Shown: positions 47,586-58,848 of the stretch, piece after piece
How positions within the stretch are numbered: position 1 is the first letter of the stretch
Layout: every line of letters starts with the position of its first letter
Source of the DNA: Typha latifolia
Lineage: Eukaryota > Streptophyta > Magnoliopsida > Poales > Typhaceae
Direction: 5' to 3'
DNA length: 64,000 bases
NCBI GenBank assembly: GCA_019914945.1
Contig: CM034106.1
Span: 11,656,501 to 11,720,500, forward strand
Program-made: the position numbers and the translations under genes
Notes under the pieces: generated by a model
Told to the model about the DNA's origin: nothing
Seen by the model: the letters and a program-made list of their open reading frames with translations, nothing else
Databases searched by the model: none

Positions 47586-50500
47586 CTATGACCTCACTTT
47601 TGCCAGCCGTTCTCTTATCGCATCTAGTTCTTCCTCATCATCCACACCCTCGGCAATGGCTTCTCGCTGTGAAAGTATAAAGGACATTTAGTATCAGTAA
47701 TTCTGAACATAATTAATAAATGAGAACGAAAAAAAAAAAGTTTTAAGCGTTTAGAAAATAGAATCATACATCCTCAACAGCCTCGACTGTTGAAGGCTGT
47801 TTTACTTTCTCCTTCCGAACAGCATCTGGAAGCTGTGATACTGTTTCGCCTGCTATTGCAGAAAGAACTTTTTCGACTTCCTCTTCAGTTTCCTCCTCTA
47901 TATCCTCCGAGTCCAATGCTGAATCAACAGCATCATTCACCATTTCTTCCATTACCCCTGCCTAATAATATAAGATAAAAATTAGGTGGGAATGTCTTAA
48001 GTTGCAATAGAAGTGCCTCTGCGTATATGGTTTCAGATAATGGCCTATGCTTTTTACATGTGAAGAGATTGCTCAAGAGAAGGTACAAAACAAGGCTCCT
48101 AGAGCTGATAAGTAAAACATAATATTCATTACTGTTCGTGGATGTAGAGTCAACTTATAATAATCACTGCCAGACTACTGCTAAAGAAATTTTATGTTTA
48201 CTGTTAAACTCACTAAGATTTCAAGTACAATAAAAACCAAATAAGCCCAAAAGGCAAGCAAGTCCGGCGAACTCAACACATTGGAGCCACTGCAACAATG
48301 ATAAGTCCCGAAAGAATAATTCCATCAAATTTCTCCTACATCATTTTTTGCAGGGAGTAAAGCTATTTTGTCAAAGAGATGGCGTAAATCCTGGTTAAGA
48401 TGCTTGGGAGATTTAGTGAGATAAAGACATAAGAATGCATACTAATCCAAATGTACTAAGGGAAGTACCATTATCCTAATAATTTTGGCAATGTTTTCCC
48501 AATAAATCTGTTTTAGGATATGGTATGGCTTATGTACGAGCAAATGATATACCTTTGTCATTTCTTTGCTAAATTCTTGCATTGTAACAGCCACTTCAGG
48601 AGCTTTCATAAGATTATTGACAAGCTTCATAACCTCAGCGCTCTTGGACAAATGGCCCACAGTCCTCGCAGTTGCTGAAATAGTGAGATATACCAGGATA
48701 TTATAAGCAAAAATGCATGGTTAGCAAGGCAAGTATAAGAACTAGCAGTGTGACGAGAGCAGAAGCAGAAAACTAAAATTTGCTATTTCAATTGGAAGTT
48801 TGGAACAGATGCACAACTGAGTGCTCGAAATTCTACTAACTAGGTTCAGGACCAAATTTGTTGCAATTATGGGCTATTGGTGTAAATTATGATAAACTTG
48901 TACTCATATGGCAAGAACTTTTCAATTCAAATCCTAACTAAAGTTTTGTACTGAATTCCTGATATAAAAATAATATCACACAATCAAAGATGAGTATAGT
49001 TTAGACTAGCAAATAGTAAATAATAAACTCTAATTAAGTATTTAATCTTACTAGATTCAGAGAATAGTTTGATTCTTCAAACAAAAGCACATAGGTTCTA
49101 TGAAAACAGGGTTAAATGAAATCAGACTCTGTCTATTCTCAAGATTCTTACAAGGGTTAAATATATTTCTCCCTGTACTTATGCCAAAAATCACTTTACA
49201 CCTCTATACTTTAAAAAATTTTAAATGAGTCTATATACTTATGGCTAAAATATTATCATTAAATTTTGTCTAAATTAATGCGGCGCACCCAAATAATTTC
49301 AGAATGGTAGGCTCATTTCTCTCTTTTTCTGATTTTTTATGGACAAAAATGCCCCTCCCCTCTTATATAAGCTCTTTTTAATCTTTGATACCAAATGCTC
49401 TTCTCTTGCTTTCTTTCTCACCCATGGCCTCTTCCCAATCTCAAAACCCTAGTTAGGGAAAAAGATGAAGTTGCCCAAACAAAAAATCTAGATCAAAACA
49501 CCGTCAGTTTTGTTTAACAAATTGATAGGGTATTTTAGTCATTTGGCGGCGCCTCATTTATTTAGATAGAAAATCTAACATCATCATTTTAGTCGTAAGT
49601 AAAGAGACTAGTTTAGGATTCTTTAAAGTATAAAGAGATAAGTGTTTTTGGACATAAGTACAAGAACGTAAAATATATTTAACCCTTATTACAATCTATG
49701 CGAAGTGACATTCATAAATCATTCACTAGTGACATGAAAAAGTGCCATACCAACAAGTTCACCAAGGTGCATTGAAATAGAATTTAGTTGAGCTTTGTTT
49801 TCATAAAGTCGGTTCACAGCTCTCCTTGATCTCACAATTTCTTTAGCAAGAACCTACATTATAAAAGGGAATTAGAAGTATATAATAGATTATATAAAAC
49901 TTCAATAATTTTCATCCAGTAAGATTAATTAGAATGTAGCAGCATAATAACACAGAGAAAATACGACATACAAATTTAAGATCTGGCGTTGTGTGACCTT
50001 GACACTTTGCACATTTAACTCCCAATGTTTTGAAAGGTGGCCATGAATTATGGGCAGTCACCCCACCACATAGCATCAAAGAGAAAGGTGGGCACTAAGG
50101 CGAACGCCAAGACGGTCTAGCATTTTAATATATAAAAATTAAAAAGTAATTATATGTGATATATAATTTATGCTAATAGCATATATAAATTTTTAATAGT
50201 AATTTACAGTCATAACGATAAAATATCACAAATTAACTATATATATATAAAGAGAGAGCATGATAGCTAATGAGAGGAAGTAGGTGCATGTTTATGCTTG
50301 ATATGCACCCAGTCACTAGTACATGTCAGAGAATACAATATTTTGATAAAAGAAAAATGGTCAGTTTCTAATACAGAGAGGGAGAAAAAAAGGGAGAACA
50401 AAAAGAAGAGAAGTAGAAGAAGAAAAGAATAAGAGGATAAGAAGGAGGCGCATGTGGACCTACAAGGCCTTAGTGGGTTGTAAGCCCACCTAACGATATG

Positions 50501-51751
50501 GCAACTGGCCGAAAGAGGCAAGACTGCCTTCCCTCCTTGTGAGGGCTGTATTACCAGTTTGCGACGCGATCGGTGCACCGCCCAACCAAGGGGACCGCCA
50601 AAAAACACCTTTCAAAACCATGATAGCTTCTAAACACTTGAGAACATCGAGTTCTTACCTCAATGTACTATGATTTTACTTTAGGTAATTATTTAAAAGC
50701 TTTTATAGAGGAAAAGGAGAACATGATATCTAACAACAAAATCAGAATATAAACCATGGAAACAATCTATGTTATCAGTTGTACCAATGATATAAGCTCG
50801 TGCGACCTAATATAGGTGTTTACACTGATTTTCTCATAGTTGCCTTGTAGGTTTCGTCATGATACCTCATATCTAGTTCACATGCCTAAGTAACACTGCT
50901 TGGGTGAAATTAAGATATGATAGGTTTAAGATCAGTGGACGACCTTGCTCAGATTCAATAGAATGAAAAATCCAAACAACTGACTTTGGATAGTTGACAG
51001 TGAAAGCTCTGTTGTTGTTTCTTAGAGGAAAATAACTCTAATCAGTCTTTAAATGTTGCAAAATAAAGATTGCACAGGTAAACAAGATGAATGATGCACA
51101 AATTGAGAATGATAGGATGCATGTCCAATATAAATATCAGGATATAGACCTAAAGTTGTAAAAGAACAACTTGGCCAAATCGTGAAGTCGTCTATTCTTG
51201 TTTTCCTTGAATCAGTCATTTCATTAGCATGAAACAAAAATGTGACGAAAGAAATAGATTCCAATATTTCAATTAATGATTCCTCGCCCTAAAATTCCTC
51301 TAAGTACTCCTAAACCAATCACTTGTCATGGTGATTTTACTGTCTAAATCAGCCTATATAAACAACAATCGTGCAATAATAATTACGAAAAGGTATTCTA
51401 ACACGCTAACGGATACAATTTAATAAGAAAAAAAACCAAATCGAACTTAGAACCTTAGCGGATCCCATGTCATTCCGCTTCGCGGCCTCCTTGATCGCCT
51501 TCTGAACGTTCTTCTCTTCCCTCTGCACGTCTGCGAGATCGCGATCAGAAAGGCGTGAATTTTTTTTTCCCTCGGACTCGATAATATCCATCAAACACAC
51601 CAATTGGAAATCAACAAATTGGGAATCCAAGAGCGATACCTCGGATCTGACGCTCGATGTTGCGGCACTCTTGCCGGAGGCGGCGCTGCCAATCCCTCAG
51701 CTGCTGCTGCGGATTCGGCTTCGGCTTCAACAAATTCTTCACCGCCTCCAT
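47586..51751 (-). CDS. VPS24: ESCRT-III subunit VPS24/CHMP3
   Basis: Six exons on the minus strand (51751-51640, 51530-51454, 49853-49751, 48674-48553, 47961-47770, 47666-47586) give about 228 residues, the normal size. The N-terminal half is basic and helical (LRDWQRRLRQECRNIERQIR, VQREEKNVQKAIKEAAKRND, RAVNRLYENKAQLNSISMHL) and should bind acidic membranes. The C-terminal half is acidic (EDIEEETEEEVEKVLSAIAG) and autoinhibitory in this family. The last residues, EELDAIRERLAKVRS, form a MIM1-type helix that recruits the VPS4 ATPase. VPS24 caps and bundles SNF7 filaments on endosomes for multivesicular body formation. Introns 2 and 4 (counting the 51453-49854 gap and the 49750-48675 gap) are swollen by transposon-like insertions. 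Expression should be housekeeping. Confidence 0.95.
49154..49685. mobile_element. Mutator-type MITE in a VPS24 intron
   Basis: The 532-bp element has long imperfect terminal inverted repeats. The left end GGGTTAAATATATTTC matches the reverse complement of the right end AAAATATATTTAACCC. Similarity continues inward past CTGTACTTATG...CCAAAAA. Flanking 9-base direct repeats TTCTTACAA (49145-49153) and TTATTACAA (49686-49694) match at 8 of 9 positions. A 9-bp duplication is typical of Mutator-like elements. The middle carries CCATGGCCTCTTCCCAATC, a possible captured gene piece. Confidence 0.8.
50020..50630. mobile_element. Possible non-autonomous DNA transposon in a VPS24 intron
   Basis: TTTTGAAAGGTG near 50025 is repeated inverted as CACCTTTCAAAA near 50607-50618. 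The interval between is richer in GC at its right end than the surrounding intron and includes AAGGCGAACGCCAAGACGG. Target duplications are not clear, so the call is tentative. Confidence 0.45.
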
Positions 51752-53158
51752 CTCCTCACCGCCGCGATAAGTGATTGCTCTTCTCTTTACTCTTCCTTAT
51801 TTATTCTTCCTCTACTCTTATTCCCTTCCGAGTTCGACCCCGTCGCCTGGTCACGACGCAATAGTCGTTTTGGCGAGATAGGGGAAAGAGAAAATCCTAT
51901 GGCGTATGGATCCGGAGTCCACTAGATCATCATATCCGAATCCGATTAAAGCGGATCCAAAGACTTAATAAACATCTAATTAATTATAAATTATATCTGA
52001 TACAATTCCAATACGTAATTGTCTTAAACCATGCGTAGCATAGATATGCGAGAATATAGTAAAAAGTTTAGTTATTATAAATCTTACGATTTGTTGCTTT
52101 TAGATTTTAGTAAATTGCTTTTATATCAATTTACTACATAAATTGATTTACATTTGTTCTTGGTTCAATATCCAAGCCAGATCTTGATTCAATATATATT
52201 TGTGTATAATCTTGACCTATATAGTCAAACCTAACGGTTGAAATTTAGTTACTAAGTTAATTGTTAAATTTTTAGTTCCATAATTTATTGTTGTCTAGCC
52301 AATTGAGAACGAACTTGACTTAGCTCATTGAACCAATACAGAATCTAGCTTAAATTATTTTCGAGCGGAATAAAATCTAAAAATTTTATTCATTTTTTTA
52401 GCTTGACTTGTCTTTGAGTTTGATAAATTTAAGGCAAAATTATATTTTACCCCGTCTAGGATAATTTTAAAGTCATTGATATCTTGTAATTTTATTTGTG
52501 TACTTTACCTCCTTACAATTATATTCAAATGAAACAGTAATCGAATTTAAGATATTTATTAGAAATAAAATTTTAAATAATTATATAAGCTTTTTAATAT
52601 ATCTAAATTAATACCAATCAAATTTTAAATAATAAAAATATTAAACATAGGTATACTTTTATTATATTATTGTCATCTAAAATTCACTGAATATTATTTT
52701 AAATACATTAGAAAATTTATGCAATTATCTACGATTTTTTGCTGAGTATCTTCAAATTTAATTTATAAATTGATTAACTATAATAATAAAAAATAGTAGT
52801 TTTAATTTAAATATAATTATAGGAGGAAAAAGTAACACAAATAAAACTATAGGAAATAAATTAAATTTAGACCTAACCACAAAAGGATAAAATATAATTT
52901 CTCCTAAATTTAATTTTGAGAAGAACACAAACAAAGCTCATCTCGCTCGACCAACAAGTCAACCCCTCGTCACTATGACTTCCTTCAAAAGTTCCTAGTG
53001 AAACTTACAAAAAACTCGAATTATGACATAATTTCGAAGATTGGGTGGCAGCAGAGCCGCTTTTAAGTACGATATATACAAGTAATAGAGCATGTTGGTA
53101 TCTATGGACTATTCTACAACATTCAAATTTAAGAGCTAAAGTGTGGTGTTGAAGAGTC
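51752..53158. other. VPS24 promoter and spacer to RFWD3
   Basis: The first 200 bases are the VPS24 promoter and leader side. The middle is AT-rich and holds the MITE listed separately. The right end is the 3' flank of the RFWD3-like gene. Confidence 0.6.
52434..52904. mobile_element. MITE with 9-bp target duplication
   Basis: The 471-bp AT-rich element has terminal inverted repeats of roughly 110 bases, imperfect. The left end GGCAAAATTATATTTTACC matches the reverse complement of the right end GGATAAAATATAATTTCTCC. It is flanked by perfect 9-base direct repeats TAAATTTAA at 52425-52433 and 52905-52913. No coding capacity. The 9-bp duplication again suggests a Mutator-like source. Confidence 0.82.
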
Positions 53159-56100
53159 TTAAAAACTAGTGAACAACTGCAGCTTCTCCTCACTTAAACA
53201 GCCCAGAAGTCCGGGTCCTGTAGAGCTTGCCGCATACCTCAAATCAAGAATTGGGTGCCGATGTGGCTTGAGATCTGTATACTTCTGAAAGGAGGGCAGG
53301 TGCCAAATGCGCACTCCATAGAACGACTCATCCCCATATGCAAACAGCGGGGGGCCGGTTTCAGAGCATATTATCGCGGACTTTGACATTCGAAGTTTAC
53401 TTACATAGCCAGAGCAAACTTGGTCTTTGCAAAACGATGTGCCATTTGCCCTCTTAAAGAGGACATGAGAACCTAACTTTCCTGAATTAGAAATTGGAGG
53501 TGAAGGTGATCCCCAAGTCTGAGATGACAAGGTATCATTTGATAAGTCAACTTTAGGACGAAATGAAGCTATAATATCAGCGGTTGGAGTGCCATAAGCA
53601 AGAGAAATGCATATGTCTAGATCATCCATGGGAGTTATCAAAGATGGCCTGAAATGAAACACAGGAACCATGTCAAGTGTTTGTATAATCCTGCGATTGC
53701 ATGTTTACTACAACTCGAAAGTCTGATGACTTCCGAGACAACAGTTTAGCGGTATAAAATAGGAAATGCTCCAATAATGTCAGACTGCACTACTGCTAAA
53801 AATCTAAAAGGCCGCATCAGGATATACATTGTGCAGAAAGAAACAATAATATAAAAAGGATGCATTTGAAAAACAAATCATTCTTCCAAAAAGAAAGATC
53901 GAGATAAAGGGAGTAGAAAGAAAAGCAAGATACACTAAATCTCTCTCTGCTGAAGTGCTTAATTTCAGTTTTCCACGTCAAGAAAAAAGATGGATGTGAT
54001 GAAAGCAAATGATTGCAAGCTATAACTAACCTATCTCCACTACCATCAATTTCCCACATGCAAGGGCCTACAGAAGAAGCTGTAAGGGCTTTCCTGGTTC
54101 CATCCTCAAGCAGGACAGAGTGAATAGTGTGAATAGGGTGCGTAGACAACCCCTTCATAGATTGCACAGGTCCTGCAGTTTGGCGAACATCAAATACCAA
54201 AAGCATGCCATTCTGTATTAAAAGAAGAGAATTAATCACCTGGAATTTTTGTTGGAAAAAAAATAGGAGGAAACCTAGCGAGAAGCAAACCTGCATTCCA
54301 GCATAAAGATGATATGGACTGCTGTTATCTCCTGAACATGACCAGGCAGGAGCCTACAAAGAAAGATACAAGATTGATCCATTTATTTGTCAAACAAGCT
54401 TCACATAATATCATCAAGAACTTTACATTTTCAGTATGATCATTAGTTAGAACTTAGAACATCACTGGCTTTCAAAAATAAGCAGTAGAGTCCTCCCAAA
54501 ATTAAGTAAAGTTCTTAGATATTATTCAAATAAAAGGGGTTAGAAAATGTTGAATTCATCAATCATCTGTAAATATCAAAACAATCAAAAGGAAGTTGAC
54601 TTAAGTTCCTTAGATCAAGGCCACTTATTCACATAAAAAACATATCAGCTGCAAAACGACGGGTTGATAAACTAAGAAGAATCCTTTTTTCCCTTTTTAG
54701 CAGAAATAAGATGGTGTTAAAGGTCCCAATGTAAAATAACTAATAAAGTATCTTAAAAGCAACTTACAAATTCTGCATGTAGCAGATTAGAGAAAGTAAT
54801 TAAAACATCATAGATATTTTTTTGTCTATCACCTAAATTCTAGTGCTAGTTAATTATGTAAGAAGAAAATTTTACAGTTAATCTACATAAAAGGAAATTT
54901 TTTATAGATAATCACATAAATACAATATGCTCTTTTTGAAGTAAATATCAGAACAGACATCATTCACCAACACCTTAAAACATTATAAGATAAGTTAAAG
55001 AATCACCGGTAAGTCGTATTGGAGGACAACGTTGTTGTTTGTCTTGCTGAAACACATCGTGAAACATTATGTTACATAGTAAATCCAGAAACAGATTAAA
55101 ATTTCAAAATCCAACTAAAAGCATCATGTCCAATAAAATTACTATGCACCTAAAAAGTAATAATTTACTGCCCAGTGAAGCAAGTAGTGCAAGTCCACTT
55201 TGAAGGATGCAGAGATCCCTAATAGCTTTAGTATCCCGAGGCAATTGAATTTTCTCTATTTCCTGTGGAGCTAACAAGCTAATCTGCACAAAAGGATGGA
55301 AATACAAAGTGGAAATGGGCACTCACAAAATTTTAGATAGTGGTTTCATGACATTTATGAAAGCATCTATCAGGAAGTTGTACCTTACTAAGGACATGCT
55401 CCCCTCCTACTCCAGGTGCCTTCCCAGAGACGATTAGTATATGGCTAGATGCATCAATTCCCAGGGTACGGGCTCCATCTATCACCATCTCATTCTATCA
55501 ATTAAAAAAGAGAACAACAATAAAAAGTGCATATGCATGGGCAGCAGTTATCTTCTACTGAACCCAGCAAGAAAAGGAAAGCTATTGATAATCAACTGCA
55601 CAAATGCAGAAATGAATCTGACAGTGAAGATAAAGATCTCATTTTATGTCTAAGCCTGCAAACAATGATCTAAAAGCTTATATCATGATTTGAACCATTA
55701 AACACACCAAATATTAAAAAAAACAATTATAGAAGATGATAGACCTGTAAGACAAATCTCCGACAAGGATAACTAGCACAACTACTGTCACCTGTCAGAA
55801 ACATGTTTTCTGCAAGCATATAGGGATCATTGTTGTCAAATTTGCTTAACAAATCATAGCTAGGATGAGTGATAAAGAAGCTGAAATATCCTACAAAAGG
55901 ATTACCAGAGGAGGCTCTGTCAAAGGATTGCAGCCTCTGATCAGAATATTCAAAAAAGCTTTTGCAAATTGCTCCTGTCGATGGAAGCTCCATGCATGCC
56001 ATTTTCTGCATAACCAGAATTTTGACAAACTTCTGCAGTTACAGGTCAAAAAATCACAATCACATGAAGGAAAGAAGTATGTAGCCATCTGATACCCGTC

Positions 56101-57808
56101 TCTCGGAGCTTTCGCTAGCTAGTGAATGTTTCTGCAAGCCGTACAAAAATAAATCAATCAACAGATGGAGTTCACATGTCTCAAGTAAAATGATTCTCCC
56201 AAATACACAACTAGCAAAAGTGGGCCGTGGAACAATATGACATCAAAGGTGGGTTTGCAAGTCATAAGAGAAATGAACTTCGAGGATGACTTCATGGCAT
56301 GAGCAACAGTTAATCAGTATCCACACACGTTATACATTATCACATAGGACAATCTCTCACCACATGTACATATGATGGAAAAATAAGTAAAACTCAACAG
56401 CATGGAGCCATGAATTATGTAGAGATAAAAAAAAATGGTTCCTATGGACACTTTCTGACATTGAAAAGACACCTAAAGTGTACCTTATGCTTGCGTATCT
56501 CTTCCAGTAATTGCTCTCTCTGCATGAGAAAAAACATTATAACTCGAGCATTTATAAGGAGCTCTCATATGGACATGCAAAATTAGCTTACCTCCAGACT
56601 AAGGGATTCATTTTTTTCTCGTAAAGAAAGCAGCTCCTGCATAAACCGTGTAATTAAGCAATTAAAATGCCCAGCATGTTTATCAACATAAGGAACAAAA
56701 ACTAACCTTTTCTAAATCATCATTTGGCACAACTATTAGCGGAGCATACAGATTAATGATCTCTTTTTTCCTGAATTTCCTACTGCACTGGGGACACTGC
56801 AACACACGGGAAGGGAAAAATGAGCTAAGCAGGCAAAAGAAATTTAAGTATCAGTGGATTTATAATACAATATCTAGCAATTGAATGTATTAGCGCATAC
56901 CTTTCCTATTTTCTTGCTACATTGGCGTAGCCATCTCTCTAGGCAAGATCTACCATACACATGCCCACAAGGAATACAGCTATATTAATAAGAAAATTTT
57001 AATTAGAAGAATAGAAACAGATGCCTAAATTTTTTTACGATCATGAATAAGAATGTTTATAGTGCAATATAATTCAACAGCATTGAGCATATAATAGCAT
57101 CACACTTTTTCTTCAAAGTAACTATGACGCAAATTATATGCTTGAAGAAACCTATCCTTCAAAAGAAAACAGGATCCAACTCCGTGCAAATTGTTGACCT
57201 ACAAAACTACTACCCTTGTGCTTAAGAATAAGTACTCCCAAGGGTTTCTCCACACGAAGGATAACGATGCAACAAAATTCCACACGAACCACATGGAAAA
57301 CGGAATCAAGAACAATAATTTTCAAGTGCATAACTAAAATAGTAAGGATTCTCTACTCCCTAGTGTACCTTCGAACGCAAGAGCAATAATGCAACGAGAA
57401 TGAGCACAAAAGCTTCAATCCTTCTTACCAGACACGGTGAGGCCCCTCGGATTTCCACATCTCCAAGCAGACGGGGCAATTGGGCAAGGAAGACTTATCC
57501 ATCCCAACCCCCCCTCCGTTCGCCTCTTGTCTGTCTTCTTCCTCTCCCTCTTCCCCTTCCGATACAGCTCCCCCTCCATCTCCATCCTCGATGATCACCA
57601 CGGTCGGCGCCGCTTCCAGTTCCAACACATTGTCGTCCACCGCCGCCGCTCTCTCCTCGCTTGCGGGGTCGCGGTGGGGCTCCTCGGAGTCGGTTTGGGG
57701 ATTGTAGTCCTCGTCGTCCTCATCCTCGTCCTCAGTTTCCGCTTCTACTTCCTGCGCTGCTTGGTGGCGTGGCACTCTTCTTGAACCGGAAGAAGGGTTC
57801 GACGCCAT
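53159..57808 (-). CDS. RFWD3-like RING/WD40 E3 ubiquitin ligase
   Basis: Thirteen exons on the minus strand (57808-57429, 56979-56901, 56796-56707, 56636-56592, 56519-56484, 56131-56096, 56032-55745, 55494-55384, 55283-55150, 55046-55007, 54353-54291, 54212-54031, 53648-53159) join in frame into about 657 residues. Residues 1-105 are acidic and low-complexity. A C3HC4 RING spans residues 111-157 (CPVC, CCIPCGHVYGRSC, CPQC). A short coiled coil follows (DDLEKELLSLREKNESLSLE, REQLLEEIRKHK). The C-terminal 350 residues form a WD40-like domain (NGMLLVFDVRQTAGPVQSMK, MWEIDGSGDR, GVRIWHLPSFQKYTDLKPHR). This is the layout of RFWD3, which in animals ubiquitinates RPA and RAD51 at stalled forks and interstrand crosslinks. 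The plant role is inferred. Several coiled-coil exons are only 36-45 bases long. The gene is divergent from CCME. Confidence 0.93.
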
Positions 57809-58116
57809 GAGAAAGGACGGATGCTCTCAACTCTCAAGACTCAAGTCCTCAAGAACAAGGATAAAACCGTAGAGTTTGGCGCTTCATTTAGCGGTGAATT
57901 TTTCGGGCCTTCTATCTTTTCAATCTTTCGAGCCTCAATATTTAAGCCCATCTAAAGATATAGCGGGCCTTCTCAACTTTCCACTCAACCCTCGTTAGAC
58001 TGACTAATGGACTCTTCTCCAGTGCCGTGCCGGACAAGCTAATCTCTCTCCTTCCTCTTCTCGTTCCTTCTTTTCCTCCCCCGCTACTAGCCAACTAGAT
58101 CTCTTCTCCTCCTCCA
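57809..58116. promoter_or_regulatory. Shared divergent promoter, RFWD3-like gene and CCME
   Basis: Only 308 bases separate the two start codons. The plus-strand side ends in a CT-rich leader. No clear TATA box was seen, as is usual for short housekeeping bidirectional promoters. Confidence 0.65.
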
Positions 58117-58848
58117 ATGGCTTCTCGCCTCCTCCTCTCCTCCCGCCTCCGCTCCGCCCTCTCCCCCTTGTTCCTCCGCTCCACTTCCCATCTCCATCTC
58201 CATCTCCATCTCCACCCTCCTCCCCCAATGGCTTATTCTTCCCCTCTCCACCTCCTCCGCCGCGAATTCGCTACCTCCTCTACCCGCCGCCACCGCTCCG
58301 TCGACATCGGCGCTCGAGCTCGCCAGCTCCAGAACCGGCGGCTCTGGACCTACGCCCTAACCTTTAGCTGCGTTGCCGGCTTCATCGTGATCGTCCTTTC
58401 CAACTTCCAGGATCAGCTCGTCTTCTACATCACCCCCACTGACGCCCTCGCCCGCTTCAACTCCAACCCTTCTAGGAACCGGTTCCGCCTCGGCGGCCTC
58501 GTCCTCGAGGGCTCCGTCTCCCACCCTTCCTCTTCCTCCCCCGAGATGGAGTTCGTCGTCACTGATCTCATCACCGACATGCTTGTCAAGTACGAGGGGT
58601 CCCTCCCCGATCTCTTCCGCGAGGGCCACTCCGTCGTCGTCGAAGGTTTCGTTAGACCGTTCGACGAGGAGATTAGGAAGGGAGTGGGCTCGAAGGCCTC
58701 GGAAAAGGCGAGGAGCGGGGAGTGCTTCTTTAAGGCGACGGAGGTGCTTGCGAAGCACGACGAGAAGTATATGCCCAAGGAAGTGGCGGAGGCGCTTGAG
58801 AGGAACAAGAAGAAGATGGAGGAGTCTCATACTAACGCCCAGACCTAA
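58117..58848 (+). CDS. CCME: Mitochondrial cytochrome c maturation protein CcmE
   Basis: A single exon of 243 residues. Residues 1-60 are Arg/Ser/Leu-rich with no acids, fitting a mitochondrial presequence. They contain an HLHLHLHLHP run made by CATCTC repeats. One membrane helix (LWTYALTFSCVAGFIVIVLS) spans residues 76-97. The OB-fold heme chaperone domain follows, with FRLGGLVLEGSV, MEFVVTDLITDMLVKYEGSL and VEGFVRP. The heme-binding motif HxxxY is present as VLAKHDEKYMP, with His214 as the residue that carries heme covalently in this family. CcmE receives heme and passes it to apocytochrome c at the inner membrane in the plant system I pathway. The gene is intronless and very GC-rich. Confidence 0.96.
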   Translation: MASRLLLSSRLRSALSPLFLRSTSHLHLHLHLHPPPPMAYSSPLHLLRREFATSSTRRHRSVDIGARARQLQNRRLWTYALTFSCVAGFIVIVLSNFQDQLVFYITPTDALARFNSNPSRNRFRLGGLVLEGSVSHPSSSSPEMEFVVTDLITDMLVKYEGSLPDLFREGHSVVVEGFVRPFDEEIRKGVGSKASEKARSGECFFKATEVLAKHDEKYMPKEVAEALERNKKKMEESHTNAQT

